Shown one piece after another: positions 17,414 through 25,899 of a DNA stretch of 64,000 bases. The stretch is taken from NCBI GenBank assembly GCA_016776905.1, contig JADHSM010000006.1, forward strand, positions 1-64,000, written 5' to 3'. The notes below the pieces were generated by a model. That model searched no databases. It saw nothing but the letters and a program-made list of their open reading frames with translations, and was not told where the DNA came from. This DNA comes from Planctomycetota bacterium (GTDB lineage Bacteria; Planctomycetota; UBA8108; UBA1146). The first letter of the stretch is position 1; each line of letters starts with the position of its first letter. The translations under genes and the position numbers were made by a program.

Positions 17414-18358
17414 GTGTTTGAACGGGGCGCCCTTGCGGCGATGGGTACGAGATTTGAAATCGTCGCTGCAGGGGCTCCCGCTTCACAGCTCAGGGCTTCC
17501 ATCGAGGAAGCTCTTGAGGAGATATCTTTATGCCATCAGCGCTGGAGTCCGTTTTCTCCATCCAGCATGTTGTCCCAAATTAATAGATCACAAGGTGAAG
17601 CTGTCGCCGTCGACGGTTTGACGATGGAGTTGTTGAGTCAGTGTCAACGTTGGCATGATGATACAGCGGGTGTATTTGACCCATGTGTGGGTCATTTGTT
17701 GTCGGAGAGGGATCCTCGTCGATCCGGGCATGAGGATTCAGGAATATTGAAGAATGCTTCTAAAGATTCCACCTTCACCGGACTTACAAATGTCGACATC
17801 AATGTCGCAAAGAATTCCATACGTTTACTTCAGCCATATCTTCAACTCGATCTAGGGGCCGTCGCCAAGGGCTTTGCGATGGACCTCGCGACGGATATTT
17901 TGAGAGACGCTGGGGTTCCTAGCGCATTCCTTCATGGGGGCAATAGCAGTATTTCGACTATCGGTCACCCCCCTGGTGCGACTGCATGGAAGGTACAACT
18001 TCCACAATCCTCTGAAGTCCTCGAGTTGAGAGATCAAAGCCTCGCGGTCAGTGCTTCCAAGGGGCAATATGCTGGAGAGCATCTCTTGAATCCGTTCACC
18101 GAAGAGTGGATCGATGCCGAATCCGGAGGATATTGGGTGCGTTCGAATAGTGCTGCTGAATCAGATGCCTGGTCGACAGCATTGACCGTGAATTCTGGAT
18201 TCTCAGAGTCCATCCAATTTTCGATGCCTGACGATATGGATTGGGGACCGTTGCGCATGGCGACTTCCTCAAACGCAAACGAGAAGACTTCTAAAGTTTC
18301 AGTAGTGAAGTCTGATCACTGGAGTTTTTTACCCACAGAATCTGAAGACAAGATTTGA
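17414..18358 (+). CDS. apbE: ApbE-family FAD:protein FMN transferase
   Basis: ApbE attaches FMN to Thr/Ser of target redox proteins. Family features are MGTRFEIV near the N-terminus, RWSPFSPSS, FDPCVG, LQLDLGAVAKGFAMD, AFLHGGNSS and LAVSASKGQYAGEHLLNP. It is 314 residues and starts at GTG 17414 after TAGGAG. There is no signal peptide: the conserved MGTRFEI begins at residue 10, whereas most ApbE proteins are exported lipoproteins. It sits inside the Tat-oxidoreductase operon, 13 bp after one such gene. I see no flavinylation motif of the Dxx(S/T)GA(S/T) type in its neighbours, so its target is unknown. Confidence 0.85.
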   Translation: MFERGALAAMGTRFEIVAAGAPASQLRASIEEALEEISLCHQRWSPFSPSSMLSQINRSQGEAVAVDGLTMELLSQCQRWHDDTAGVFDPCVGHLLSERDPRRSGHEDSGILKNASKDSTFTGLTNVDINVAKNSIRLLQPYLQLDLGAVAKGFAMDLATDILRDAGVPSAFLHGGNSSISTIGHPPGATAWKVQLPQSSEVLELRDQSLAVSASKGQYAGEHLLNPFTEEWIDAESGGYWVRSNSAAESDAWSTALTVNSGFSESIQFSMPDDMDWGPLRMATSSNANEKTSKVSVVKSDHWSFLPTESEDKI

Positions 18359-18368
18359 AATTAATCTT

Positions 18369-18385
18369 CGGGGATAAATTCCCCG
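18369..18385 (+). other. Small intergenic hairpin in the operon
   Basis: CGGGGA-TAAAT-TCCCCG forms a perfect 6-bp stem between apbE and the next gene. There is no U-run, so it is more likely an mRNA stability or processing site than a terminator. Confidence 0.4.
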
Positions 18386-18395
18386 TGGAAGGAGA

Positions 18396-19628
18396 ATGAT
18401 GGAAACGGATCGTAGGGATTTCTTGATTCAAGGAGCCGGTGCACTCGCAGGAGTGGCATTGTTGCCGGGACTCGACACATTCGCTCGCACGATTCAGGAC
18501 GATTACCCGGTCGCTATCATTGGCACTGGAAGACAGGGCCGTGCCGTTGCTGCGGAACTGCAGAAATTGGGGGCTCAGATTGTCGCGCTTTGCGATAATG
18601 ACGCCCCAAGACTGAGAAGTGGTGGACGTCGAGTCAAGGATGCCAAGACATATGACGACGCTGACAAGATGTTGGCGACAGAAAAAAGTGTTGAAGCTGT
18701 CTTTATCTGCACACCGACTCATCAACATCGCGCTTTGGTGGACGCCTGTATCGCTGCAGGTAAGCACATCTATTGCGAAGCTCCGTTAGCTCATACTGTC
18801 GAAGATGCAAAGGCGATTGCTTCCGCTGCCAGAGGAAGTTCAAAGGTGTTTCAGGCGGGCTTATTAGCAAGATCTAATCCTGTCTATTCTTTGGCTCGAT
18901 CTTTTTACCGCACTGAGGCATTCCTGAAATTGGTTTCGATGCGGGCTCAAAACGCTCGCAAAGACAGTTGGCGCCAAGCGGCGTCGACAGCGGAGCGACA
19001 GGCCCGATTAGACTGGCGACTCCATGAATCCACCTCCACGGGACTGCCGGGTGAATGGGGGACGCATCAATTTGATGTCTTCCATTGGTTCAGCGGCAAG
19101 TATCCCGTACGCATACATGGAAATGGTGCGGTTCGGGTATGGGATGATGGTCGTAAGGTCGCTGATACCGTGAATCTCGCACTGGAGTTTGATCAGGGGG
19201 AATGTCTGGAGTATCAGGCGACTCTGGGGAACTCATTTGGAGGACGATACGAAGTTCTTCATGGAGTGAACTCAGCGTTTAAATTGGCTTGGAGTCATGG
19301 CTGGATGTTCAAGGAAGCAGATGCTGCGACTCAGGGCTGGGAAGTCTATGCCAACCGTCAGAGATTTTTTAACGATGAAGGCATCACTCTCATCGCAGAT
19401 GCCACCCAGTTGGCGAGTCAAAACAAGTTGAAGGACGGAGTTGGCCTTCCTCATGATTCTCTTTACTACGGTGTCTCAGACTTTCTGACCAGTTGTCAGG
19501 AAGGTAAAGCACCGAAGACTGGAGCGAGTGAAGGGTTCAGAGCCACGCTTGTCGGTATTGCTGCTCATAGAGCGGTGGTTGAGGGTGGGACGATAGAGAT
19601 CTCTCCAGACGACCTGAAGGAGGCCTAA
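18396..19628 (+). CDS. Tat-exported Gfo/Idh/MocA oxidoreductase (second of three)
   Basis: This is a 410-residue protein with Tat motif DRRDFLIQGAGALAG and no lipobox Cys. The Rossmann segment VAIIGTGRQGRAVAAEL and the family position HIYCEAPLAH follow; here the usual EKP is EAP, so the conserved lysine that contacts cofactor and substrate in the family is replaced by Ala. Later WGTHQFDVFHWF carries catalytic-region His residues. GGAG precedes two adjacent ATGs (18396, 18399); the second has the better spacing. The missing EKP lysine suggests altered or lost dehydrogenase activity. Confidence 0.86.
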   Translation: MMETDRRDFLIQGAGALAGVALLPGLDTFARTIQDDYPVAIIGTGRQGRAVAAELQKLGAQIVALCDNDAPRLRSGGRRVKDAKTYDDADKMLATEKSVEAVFICTPTHQHRALVDACIAAGKHIYCEAPLAHTVEDAKAIASAARGSSKVFQAGLLARSNPVYSLARSFYRTEAFLKLVSMRAQNARKDSWRQAASTAERQARLDWRLHESTSTGLPGEWGTHQFDVFHWFSGKYPVRIHGNGAVRVWDDGRKVADTVNLALEFDQGECLEYQATLGNSFGGRYEVLHGVNSAFKLAWSHGWMFKEADAATQGWEVYANRQRFFNDEGITLIADATQLASQNKLKDGVGLPHDSLYYGVSDFLTSCQEGKAPKTGASEGFRATLVGIAAHRAVVEGGTIEISPDDLKEA

Positions 19629-19630
19629 TC

Positions 19631-20392
19631 GTGAAGATAGAGTGGGGTGGTGGACTATCAACCTTGCCTTTGGGTGCTCGCCTAGGTCTGACCGGGTTGT
19701 GCATCGTTTTACTGGGGGGGTTGGCGGCTAGTTTTCAACACATGATTTACCACTACGAAAATCGAGACGAGCGTCCTGAATTTTCCGTGGATGATGTGGT
19801 GGGAGCCTATCACGGGTTGAACAGTCCTTCTTTACTGAAAGAGGCTCTAGAAAATGGACATCCGGAGACTTTGCCGGCGGACCAACGTTCAATCCTCATC
19901 GAATGGTTATCCGGATCTCGAATCGTCGAAGATTACGACAGTCTGGATCTGGAAATCCCGCCGGCAGAAATTCTTGATGAGCAATGCCTTCAGTGTCACA
20001 CACGTGACCTCGCCGAGTCTCAAGGTATTCCGTCTCTTGAATATTTCGATGACATCAAATCGATCTCTTTTTCGAGAGAAGTCGAGCCGACTCCGGTAAA
20101 GATTCTTGCAGCATCCACTCACGCTCATGCTTTGAGTATGTCTGTACAGGGCATGATGGTGCTGTTTTTAGCTCTATTGACGGCTTGGCCTACTCGAAGA
20201 ATCGGCTGGATCTGTGCGCTGATGGGACTTGGATTGATGGGTGATATTGGGGGTTGGTGGCTGGCTCGATACAGTCCATCCTTTGTCATGCTGATCATGG
20301 TTTCTGGTGCGGCATACAGTGTCGGACAGGCGACACTCATTGGGAGCATTCTTCTCGATTTGTGGAGGGGCAAGAAGCCTCGGACTGATTGA
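19631..20392 (+). CDS. Membrane protein with a heme c motif (CxxCH)
   Basis: I do not recognise this 253-residue protein as a named family. It has one N-terminal membrane segment (about residues 17-36), a periplasmic domain with a single CLQCH heme-binding motif, and three C-terminal hydrophobic segments (VQGMMVLFLALLTAWP, WICALMGLGLMGDIGGWW, FVMLIMVSGAAYSVG). GTG 19631 follows GGAGG. It starts two bases after the preceding oxidoreductase gene. It is a plausible electron acceptor for periplasmic sugar oxidation by the Tat-exported enzymes, but this is inference from context. Confidence 0.7.
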   Translation: MKIEWGGGLSTLPLGARLGLTGLCIVLLGGLAASFQHMIYHYENRDERPEFSVDDVVGAYHGLNSPSLLKEALENGHPETLPADQRSILIEWLSGSRIVEDYDSLDLEIPPAEILDEQCLQCHTRDLAESQGIPSLEYFDDIKSISFSREVEPTPVKILAASTHAHALSMSVQGMMVLFLALLTAWPTRRIGWICALMGLGLMGDIGGWWLARYSPSFVMLIMVSGAAYSVGQATLIGSILLDLWRGKKPRTD

Positions 20393-20442
20393 GAAGACTC
20401 GGTGTTGAATTAAAACTTTCTGCAAGAACACAGGAGGACCAC

Positions 20443-21759
20443 ATGTCGGAATCCAATTTGTCATCGACCGATAGAATCAAAAAGAACTCTGATAGCCTTG
20501 AGGCGACTCGGCGTGATTTTATGAAGGGTGCCGCTGCGACTGTTGTTGCTGGTGGACTCGCTCCTTCGCTCATGGGGGGGATGGTCTCGGCGGAAGGATC
20601 GGACGTGATACGAGTCGGCTTGATCGGCTGTGGAGGTCGAGGATCGGGCGCCGCCAGTAATTGTGTCAATTCTGCCGAAGGAGTGAAACTGACGGCGATG
20701 GCGGATCTGTTTGAGGATCGTTTGAATTCCAGCCGATCGAACCTTGAGGGGCTCGGCGATAAGTATGACGTTTCTGACGAACACTGCTTTGTCGGGTTTG
20801 ACGCCTACGAAAAATTACTCGCCACAGATGTTGATCTTGTGATATTGGCAACTCCTCCTGGCTTTCGTCCGATTCATTTCGAGGCGGCCATCGAAGCCGG
20901 TAAGCATGTCTTCATGGAGAAACCGGTGGCCACGGATGGCCCCGGAATTCGACAGGTTCTGAAGGCCGCGAAGAAAGCCAAAGAAAAAAACTTAGGTGTC
21001 GTTGCTGGTACTCAGCGTCGTCACCAAAAAGGTTACATCGAGACGATGCAACAGATCCATGACGGAGCTATCGGTGAGGTGGTGGGCGCTCAAGTCTATT
21101 GGAATCAAGGTGGATTGTGGGCCGTACGTCAAACGCCAGAGATGTCTGATATGGAATGGCAATGCAGAAACTGGCTCTATTTTGCTTGGGCCAGTGGTGA
21201 CCACATCGTTGAGCAGCATATTCACAATATTGATGTGATGAATTGGGCATTCGGCGGACCTCCCAAAAAAGCCTTTGCGATGGGCGGACGGCAAGTGAGA
21301 ACCGGTTCCGAATACGGACACATCTTCGATCACTTTGCTGTGGAGTATGAGTTTGATGGCGGAGTGAGAGCGCTCAGTGAGTGTCGACAGATCGATGAGT
21401 GCTGGAATAGGGTTTCAGAGAAGATTATTGGTACCCATGGCACTGCGAATCCATCCGGTCAGATCAGTAGCAGCAAGATTGGAAATTGGAGTGCTCCGGG
21501 CGGTGGGAAAAATCCATATGTCCAAGAGCACACCGACTTGATCGAGAGTATTCGGAACAATGAGGTTCTGAACGAGGGAGAGCGTGTCGCCATGAGCACC
21601 CTGACGGCCATCATGGGACGAATGAGTGCCTACACGGGCAAAGAGGTCACCCTCGAATTTGCTCTTCAGTCTCAAGAGAGCCTGCTTCCTGAGAAGTGGG
21701 AATTTGGACCTTTGGCGACCCCATTGGTCGCAGTCCCTGGAAAAACAGCTCTGATCTGA
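20443..21759 (+). CDS. Tat-exported Gfo/Idh/MocA oxidoreductase (third of three)
   Basis: The start is set at ATG 20443 after AGGAGG, 18 residues inside the track ORF. The 438-residue product has Tat motif TRRDFMKGAAATVVAGG, the Rossmann segment VGLIGCGGRGSGAA, the family motif VFMEKPVATD and the catalytic-region EQHIHNIDVMNW. The sequence resembles the planctomycete inositol-2-dehydrogenase-like group, but the substrate is not determined. It keeps the EKP lysine, unlike the homologue at 18396. Confidence 0.9.
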   Translation: MSESNLSSTDRIKKNSDSLEATRRDFMKGAAATVVAGGLAPSLMGGMVSAEGSDVIRVGLIGCGGRGSGAASNCVNSAEGVKLTAMADLFEDRLNSSRSNLEGLGDKYDVSDEHCFVGFDAYEKLLATDVDLVILATPPGFRPIHFEAAIEAGKHVFMEKPVATDGPGIRQVLKAAKKAKEKNLGVVAGTQRRHQKGYIETMQQIHDGAIGEVVGAQVYWNQGGLWAVRQTPEMSDMEWQCRNWLYFAWASGDHIVEQHIHNIDVMNWAFGGPPKKAFAMGGRQVRTGSEYGHIFDHFAVEYEFDGGVRALSECRQIDECWNRVSEKIIGTHGTANPSGQISSSKIGNWSAPGGGKNPYVQEHTDLIESIRNNEVLNEGERVAMSTLTAIMGRMSAYTGKEVTLEFALQSQESLLPEKWEFGPLATPLVAVPGKTALI

Positions 21760-21778
21760 TCAGAAAAACAGGAAGAGG

Positions 21779-22684
21779 ATGATCATGGATCGACGAGTAT
21801 TCCTGACCGCGACAGCATTGGGTCTCATGAGTGGGTGTTCTTCATTCTGGACACGAGGTCCATCGGGGAGTTCCACGATGAAACTGAAAAAATGTCTGAA
21901 GATAGGAATGGTGAACATCGAGGGATCTCTTCTTGAGAAGTTCAAAGTTCTCAAAGAAGTCGGCTTCGATGGAGTTGAGATGGATTCTCCTTCAGGAGTG
22001 GATTGGGACGAAGTTCGTTCTGCCAGCCTGGAATCTGGATTAGAAATTCCAGGAATCGTATGCTCGACGCATTGGGGAAAGCCTCTTTCTGCCAACGACC
22101 CCGCAGAAAGAAAAGACGGCATCGATGGAGTGAAGCAAGCGCTTCGTGATTGCAAGAAAGTCGAAGGGACGACAGTTTTGTTGGTTCCTGGTGTTTGTAG
22201 TGATTCTGTTTCATATCAACAAGCATGGGAGCGGTCTACTGCAGCTGTTCACGAGCTCATACCACTCGCGACTGAGTTGGGCGTTCAAATCGCTTTTGAG
22301 AATGTATGGAACAACTTCATTATCAATGCCGACGAAGCGGTTCGATACGTGGATCAGTTCGAGAGTCCAGCAGTGGGGTGGTACTTTGATACCGGAAACA
22401 TCGTGCGATATCAAAAACCCGTTGAATGGGTAGAGAAATTAGCACACCGCATCATCAAGTTGGATATCAAGGATTACTCCAAAGAACTGATGGAGTCCGA
22501 GGGAGTCTGGGCTGGATTCCGTTGCAAAATTGGTGACCCCCAATCTTCAGTAGATTGGGCGGGAACGATGGAAGCTCTCCGTCGTGTCGGTTACCAGGGC
22601 TGGGGTTCTGCAGAAGTCTCCGGGGGGAACCGAGATCGACTCGCAGATATCTCTCGCCGGATGGACGACGTATTTTCGCGTTGA
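21779..22684 (+). CDS. Tat-exported isomerase/epimerase-fold lipoprotein (second)
   Basis: This is a 301-residue TIM-barrel protein with a short Tat-type signal (MDRRVFLTATALGLMSGC) and a lipobox LMSGC. Metal-site segments are IAFENVWNNF, VGWYFDTGNI, IIKLDIKDY and GWGSAEVSGG. Either ATG 21779 or 21785 may start it, both after GGAAGAGG. It is the last gene of the operon and a paralogue, at fold level, of the product at 15060, so two exported epimerase-like proteins accompany three exported oxidoreductases. Confidence 0.85.
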   Translation: MIMDRRVFLTATALGLMSGCSSFWTRGPSGSSTMKLKKCLKIGMVNIEGSLLEKFKVLKEVGFDGVEMDSPSGVDWDEVRSASLESGLEIPGIVCSTHWGKPLSANDPAERKDGIDGVKQALRDCKKVEGTTVLLVPGVCSDSVSYQQAWERSTAAVHELIPLATELGVQIAFENVWNNFIINADEAVRYVDQFESPAVGWYFDTGNIVRYQKPVEWVEKLAHRIIKLDIKDYSKELMESEGVWAGFRCKIGDPQSSVDWAGTMEALRRVGYQGWGSAEVSGGNRDRLADISRRMDDVFSR

Positions 22685-22789
22685 ATCCCCATAATTACTA
22701 AAGCTTTGTTTTGTTGGTCTTGACTTCGATACACGATAAAATCGGACTTAAGATTAGATTTAACCGTTATCCGTTGCTGGAGGCCGAGA

Positions 22790-25700
22790 ATGACACTATT
22801 TATCCGTACGCTGAGCGTGATTTCGATCCTACTCATTCATGGAGGATTGTTTTCAATCGACTTGTCTGCTCAGCCTGCAGAAGATTGGGTCAACTGGGAA
22901 AGTCCTCCGGTTCATCCGCTGGAGAAAGTTCCTGGGTCCTCCTTGATGCTTGCGGTCAACACCGCAGATGACCAATTGGAAGTTCACGATGTCGCTAACG
23001 GTGTTCCTGAACATCTTTATTCGATCCCTGTAGGCATCGACCCCGTCTCTGTTCGAGCGTTCTCTTCTGAGAAAGCGTGGGTCGTCAATCGGATTTCCGA
23101 TTCGATCAGTGTCGTAGATCTCGTGCGTGGCACCATCGATTGGACAATCCAAACTTCGGATGAACCCGCAGACGTGATTTTTGCAGGTGATCCCATCCGT
23201 GCGTATGTGTCTTGTTCAGGGACAGATGAGATTTTGATTTTCGACCCCACCCAAGCGCGACCTGTTCTTTTGCAAACGCTCAATATCGTGGGTGAGGAAC
23301 CTCGCGCCTTGAGTACCAGTCCAGATGGTTCTCTTGTTTATTGTGCAATTTTTGAATCAGGGAATGGGACGACTCTCTTGGGCGGTGGAGGAGACTTTGG
23401 AACCTCTACTTTGGCCTTCCCTCCGAATGTCGTCAATGAGCCTTCAGGACCCTACGGCGGCCTCAATCCTCCTCCCAATAGTGGGGCAGGTTTTAATCCT
23501 CCTTTTAACGGTGCTACCGGAACTCCGCCTGAAGTGGGACTGATCGTTCGAAAGCAGGGGACCGATCTGTGGTTAGACGATAATGGATCTGATTGGTCTG
23601 ATTTTGTCAGTGGACCACAAGCGGCTCTCAGTGGTCGCCCCGTAGGTTGGGATCTGGCGGACCATGACGTGGCCGTCATCGATACTTCTAATCAGTCGAT
23701 TTCTTACATATCGAGTCTCATGAATATCTGTATGTCGATTTCTGTGAGACCTACCGATGGAGCGATTTCTGTGATTGGAACCGATGCTCATAATGAGATT
23801 CGCTATGAACCCAATTTGAATGGAAATTTCATCGATGTTCTTCATGTGATGCTTCCAGAGATCAGCATTGCGAACATTCATGATTTGAATCCTCATCTTC
23901 CGACAACGGGATCCAATGTTGCCGAAGACTTACGAGAGATCAGTATCGGAGATCCTCGTGCTCTTGTTTGGAACTCGGCTGGAACGACTGCATATGTGGC
24001 GGGCAAAGGATCTAACAATGTCATTCGATTGAATGAAGACGGATCACGAGATCTTTCTGTTCCCCCGATTGAGGTCGGTGCAGGGGCGGCGGGATTGGTG
24101 ATAGAGGGGGATTGGCTTTATGTCCTAGAGCATTTTGATGGCAGTTTGGCTGCCGTCGATTTGACAACGGGGCAGGTTGTTGGACGAGTTCAGCACCATG
24201 ATCCCACTCCGACTCCAGTGAAGGAGGGGCGTAAATTTCTATACGATACGCATCTCACATCGGGAATGGGTCAGGTGTCGTGTGCATCCTGTCACGTCGA
24301 TGCTCGCACAGATCGACTTTCCTGGGACTTGGGCGACCCCTCTGGGGACGTAGAACTCTTTACCGACATTTGCAATATGGGTCTGCCTCTGGCAGCTCCG
24401 GGTGATTGTGATGATTTCCATCCGATGAAGGGGCCGATGCTGACCCAGTCGATGCAGGACATCATCGGTAAAGAACCGCACCATTGGCGTGGAGACCGAT
24501 TTGGGATTGAAGCTTTTGGCGGAGCCTTTCTTCATATCAATGGTGACGACCTTCCTCTTGTCGGGGCTGATATGCAGTTGTTTGAGGACTTCCTCGCTTC
24601 TATTCATTACCCTCCGAATCCATTTCGAAATTTGGATAACAGTCTGCCAACAGCGATAGAGTTAGAGGGACACTACACGACAGGAAGATTTGCTCCAGAG
24701 GGGCAACCTCTCGGAATCGGAAATGCCGAAATCGGATTGGACCTGTATCGAAATGCCGGTCTGGATGGCGGCTTGCAATGTGTGACTTGTCATACATTAC
24801 CCGTCGGCATTGGGCCGAATGCGGCTTTGTCTGGATTTCAGATGCAGACTATTCCGGATGGGGCGAGTGGTGAAAAGCATCACGGCGTGGTGAGTGTGGA
24901 TGGTTCGACTCAACGAAATATCAAAATCCCACAACTGAGAAACATCTATAAACGAAGTGGCTTTAACACGACTCAACAAGTGAACACTGCTGGATTTGGA
25001 TTCCTCCATGATGGCAGTGTCGATTCTGTGGAGAGATTCCTGGCAGAACCTGCTTTTGACGTTCAGAGCGATCAAGAATTGGCACATCTCGTGGCGTTTA
25101 TGCTCGCCTTCTCGGGGTCAGATCTTCCGGAAGGAAACAATTCTAATCCATTCGAACCTGAGGGTTCACCTGCGCATGACACTCATGCTGGCGTTGGAAA
25201 GCAGATCACGTTTGACGGGTCTAATAATACAAATCCTCAAACGTTGGCCTTACTCGAAGTATTGCGTCAGGAAGCGGCTTTGGGACGAGTCGGAATGATT
25301 GCGCATGCCTTTCAGGCTGGGGTCGTTAGAGGGTATTTCCTCTTTGGTAACGGTGCTGTGATGCAATCGGACAGTGTTGCGGAGTCGAGCAGTGTTTCTG
25401 CTCTCGTAGCCTCTGCTTCAGCGGAGACTGAAGTTACGTTTATGGCCGTCGATGTGGGGTCCGTCATTCGTATGTCCGTTGATAGAGACCTGGATGGCTT
25501 TTTTAACTACGATGAAGTTCTCGCGTGCTCGGATCCTGCTGATCCCCAGTCGACACCTGTTGGCTGTGGTGGAATTTCATTCATTCGAGGTGACGCGAAC
25601 AAGGATCTCTCATTAGATATTTCAGATGTGGTATCGACATTGGATCTGTTGTTCGGTGGTGCCGGCGATTCTGATTGTGAAGATGCACATGATTCTAACG

Positions 25701-25846
25701 ATGACGGCAATCTAAATATTGCAGACCCCGTGGCTTTGTTGGGATATCTGTTCAGCGGATCGGGTAATTTGCCGATGCCGTCGGGCAGTTGCGGAGTTGA
25801 TCCGACCACTGACCAACTGGAGTGTACTCTTTACTCGTGTCCTTGA
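22790..25846 (+). CDS. Secreted beta-propeller/di-heme cytochrome protein with C-terminal dockerin
   Basis: This is a 1018-residue exported protein. After a signal peptide, residues about 40-470 are a YVTN-type beta-propeller (IPVGIDPVSVRAF, LSTSPDGSLVYCAI, GDPRALVWNSAGTTAYV). Two heme c motifs follow, CASCH at 498 and CVTCH at 664, in a region resembling di-heme cytochrome c peroxidase/MauG proteins (SMQDIIGKEPHHWRGDRFG, KIPQLRNIYKRSGF, FGFLHDGSVDSVERFL). From about 934 there is a dockerin pair (GDANKDLSLDISDVVSTL, DSNDDGNLNIADPVALLG) and a Cys tail (SCGVD..LYSCP). GGAGG precedes ATG 22790. It is probably surface-exposed; its oxidation substrate is unknown. Confidence 0.85.
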   Translation: MTLFIRTLSVISILLIHGGLFSIDLSAQPAEDWVNWESPPVHPLEKVPGSSLMLAVNTADDQLEVHDVANGVPEHLYSIPVGIDPVSVRAFSSEKAWVVNRISDSISVVDLVRGTIDWTIQTSDEPADVIFAGDPIRAYVSCSGTDEILIFDPTQARPVLLQTLNIVGEEPRALSTSPDGSLVYCAIFESGNGTTLLGGGGDFGTSTLAFPPNVVNEPSGPYGGLNPPPNSGAGFNPPFNGATGTPPEVGLIVRKQGTDLWLDDNGSDWSDFVSGPQAALSGRPVGWDLADHDVAVIDTSNQSISYISSLMNICMSISVRPTDGAISVIGTDAHNEIRYEPNLNGNFIDVLHVMLPEISIANIHDLNPHLPTTGSNVAEDLREISIGDPRALVWNSAGTTAYVAGKGSNNVIRLNEDGSRDLSVPPIEVGAGAAGLVIEGDWLYVLEHFDGSLAAVDLTTGQVVGRVQHHDPTPTPVKEGRKFLYDTHLTSGMGQVSCASCHVDARTDRLSWDLGDPSGDVELFTDICNMGLPLAAPGDCDDFHPMKGPMLTQSMQDIIGKEPHHWRGDRFGIEAFGGAFLHINGDDLPLVGADMQLFEDFLASIHYPPNPFRNLDNSLPTAIELEGHYTTGRFAPEGQPLGIGNAEIGLDLYRNAGLDGGLQCVTCHTLPVGIGPNAALSGFQMQTIPDGASGEKHHGVVSVDGSTQRNIKIPQLRNIYKRSGFNTTQQVNTAGFGFLHDGSVDSVERFLAEPAFDVQSDQELAHLVAFMLAFSGSDLPEGNNSNPFEPEGSPAHDTHAGVGKQITFDGSNNTNPQTLALLEVLRQEAALGRVGMIAHAFQAGVVRGYFLFGNGAVMQSDSVAESSSVSALVASASAETEVTFMAVDVGSVIRMSVDRDLDGFFNYDEVLACSDPADPQSTPVGCGGISFIRGDANKDLSLDISDVVSTLDLLFGGAGDSDCEDAHDSNDDGNLNIADPVALLGYLFSGSGNLPMPSGSCGVDPTTDQLECTLYSCP

Positions 25847-25899
25847 TGGGAAGTCTCATCCGTAAACGGGCGACGAGAAGAAACAGAAAGAGCTCGCCC

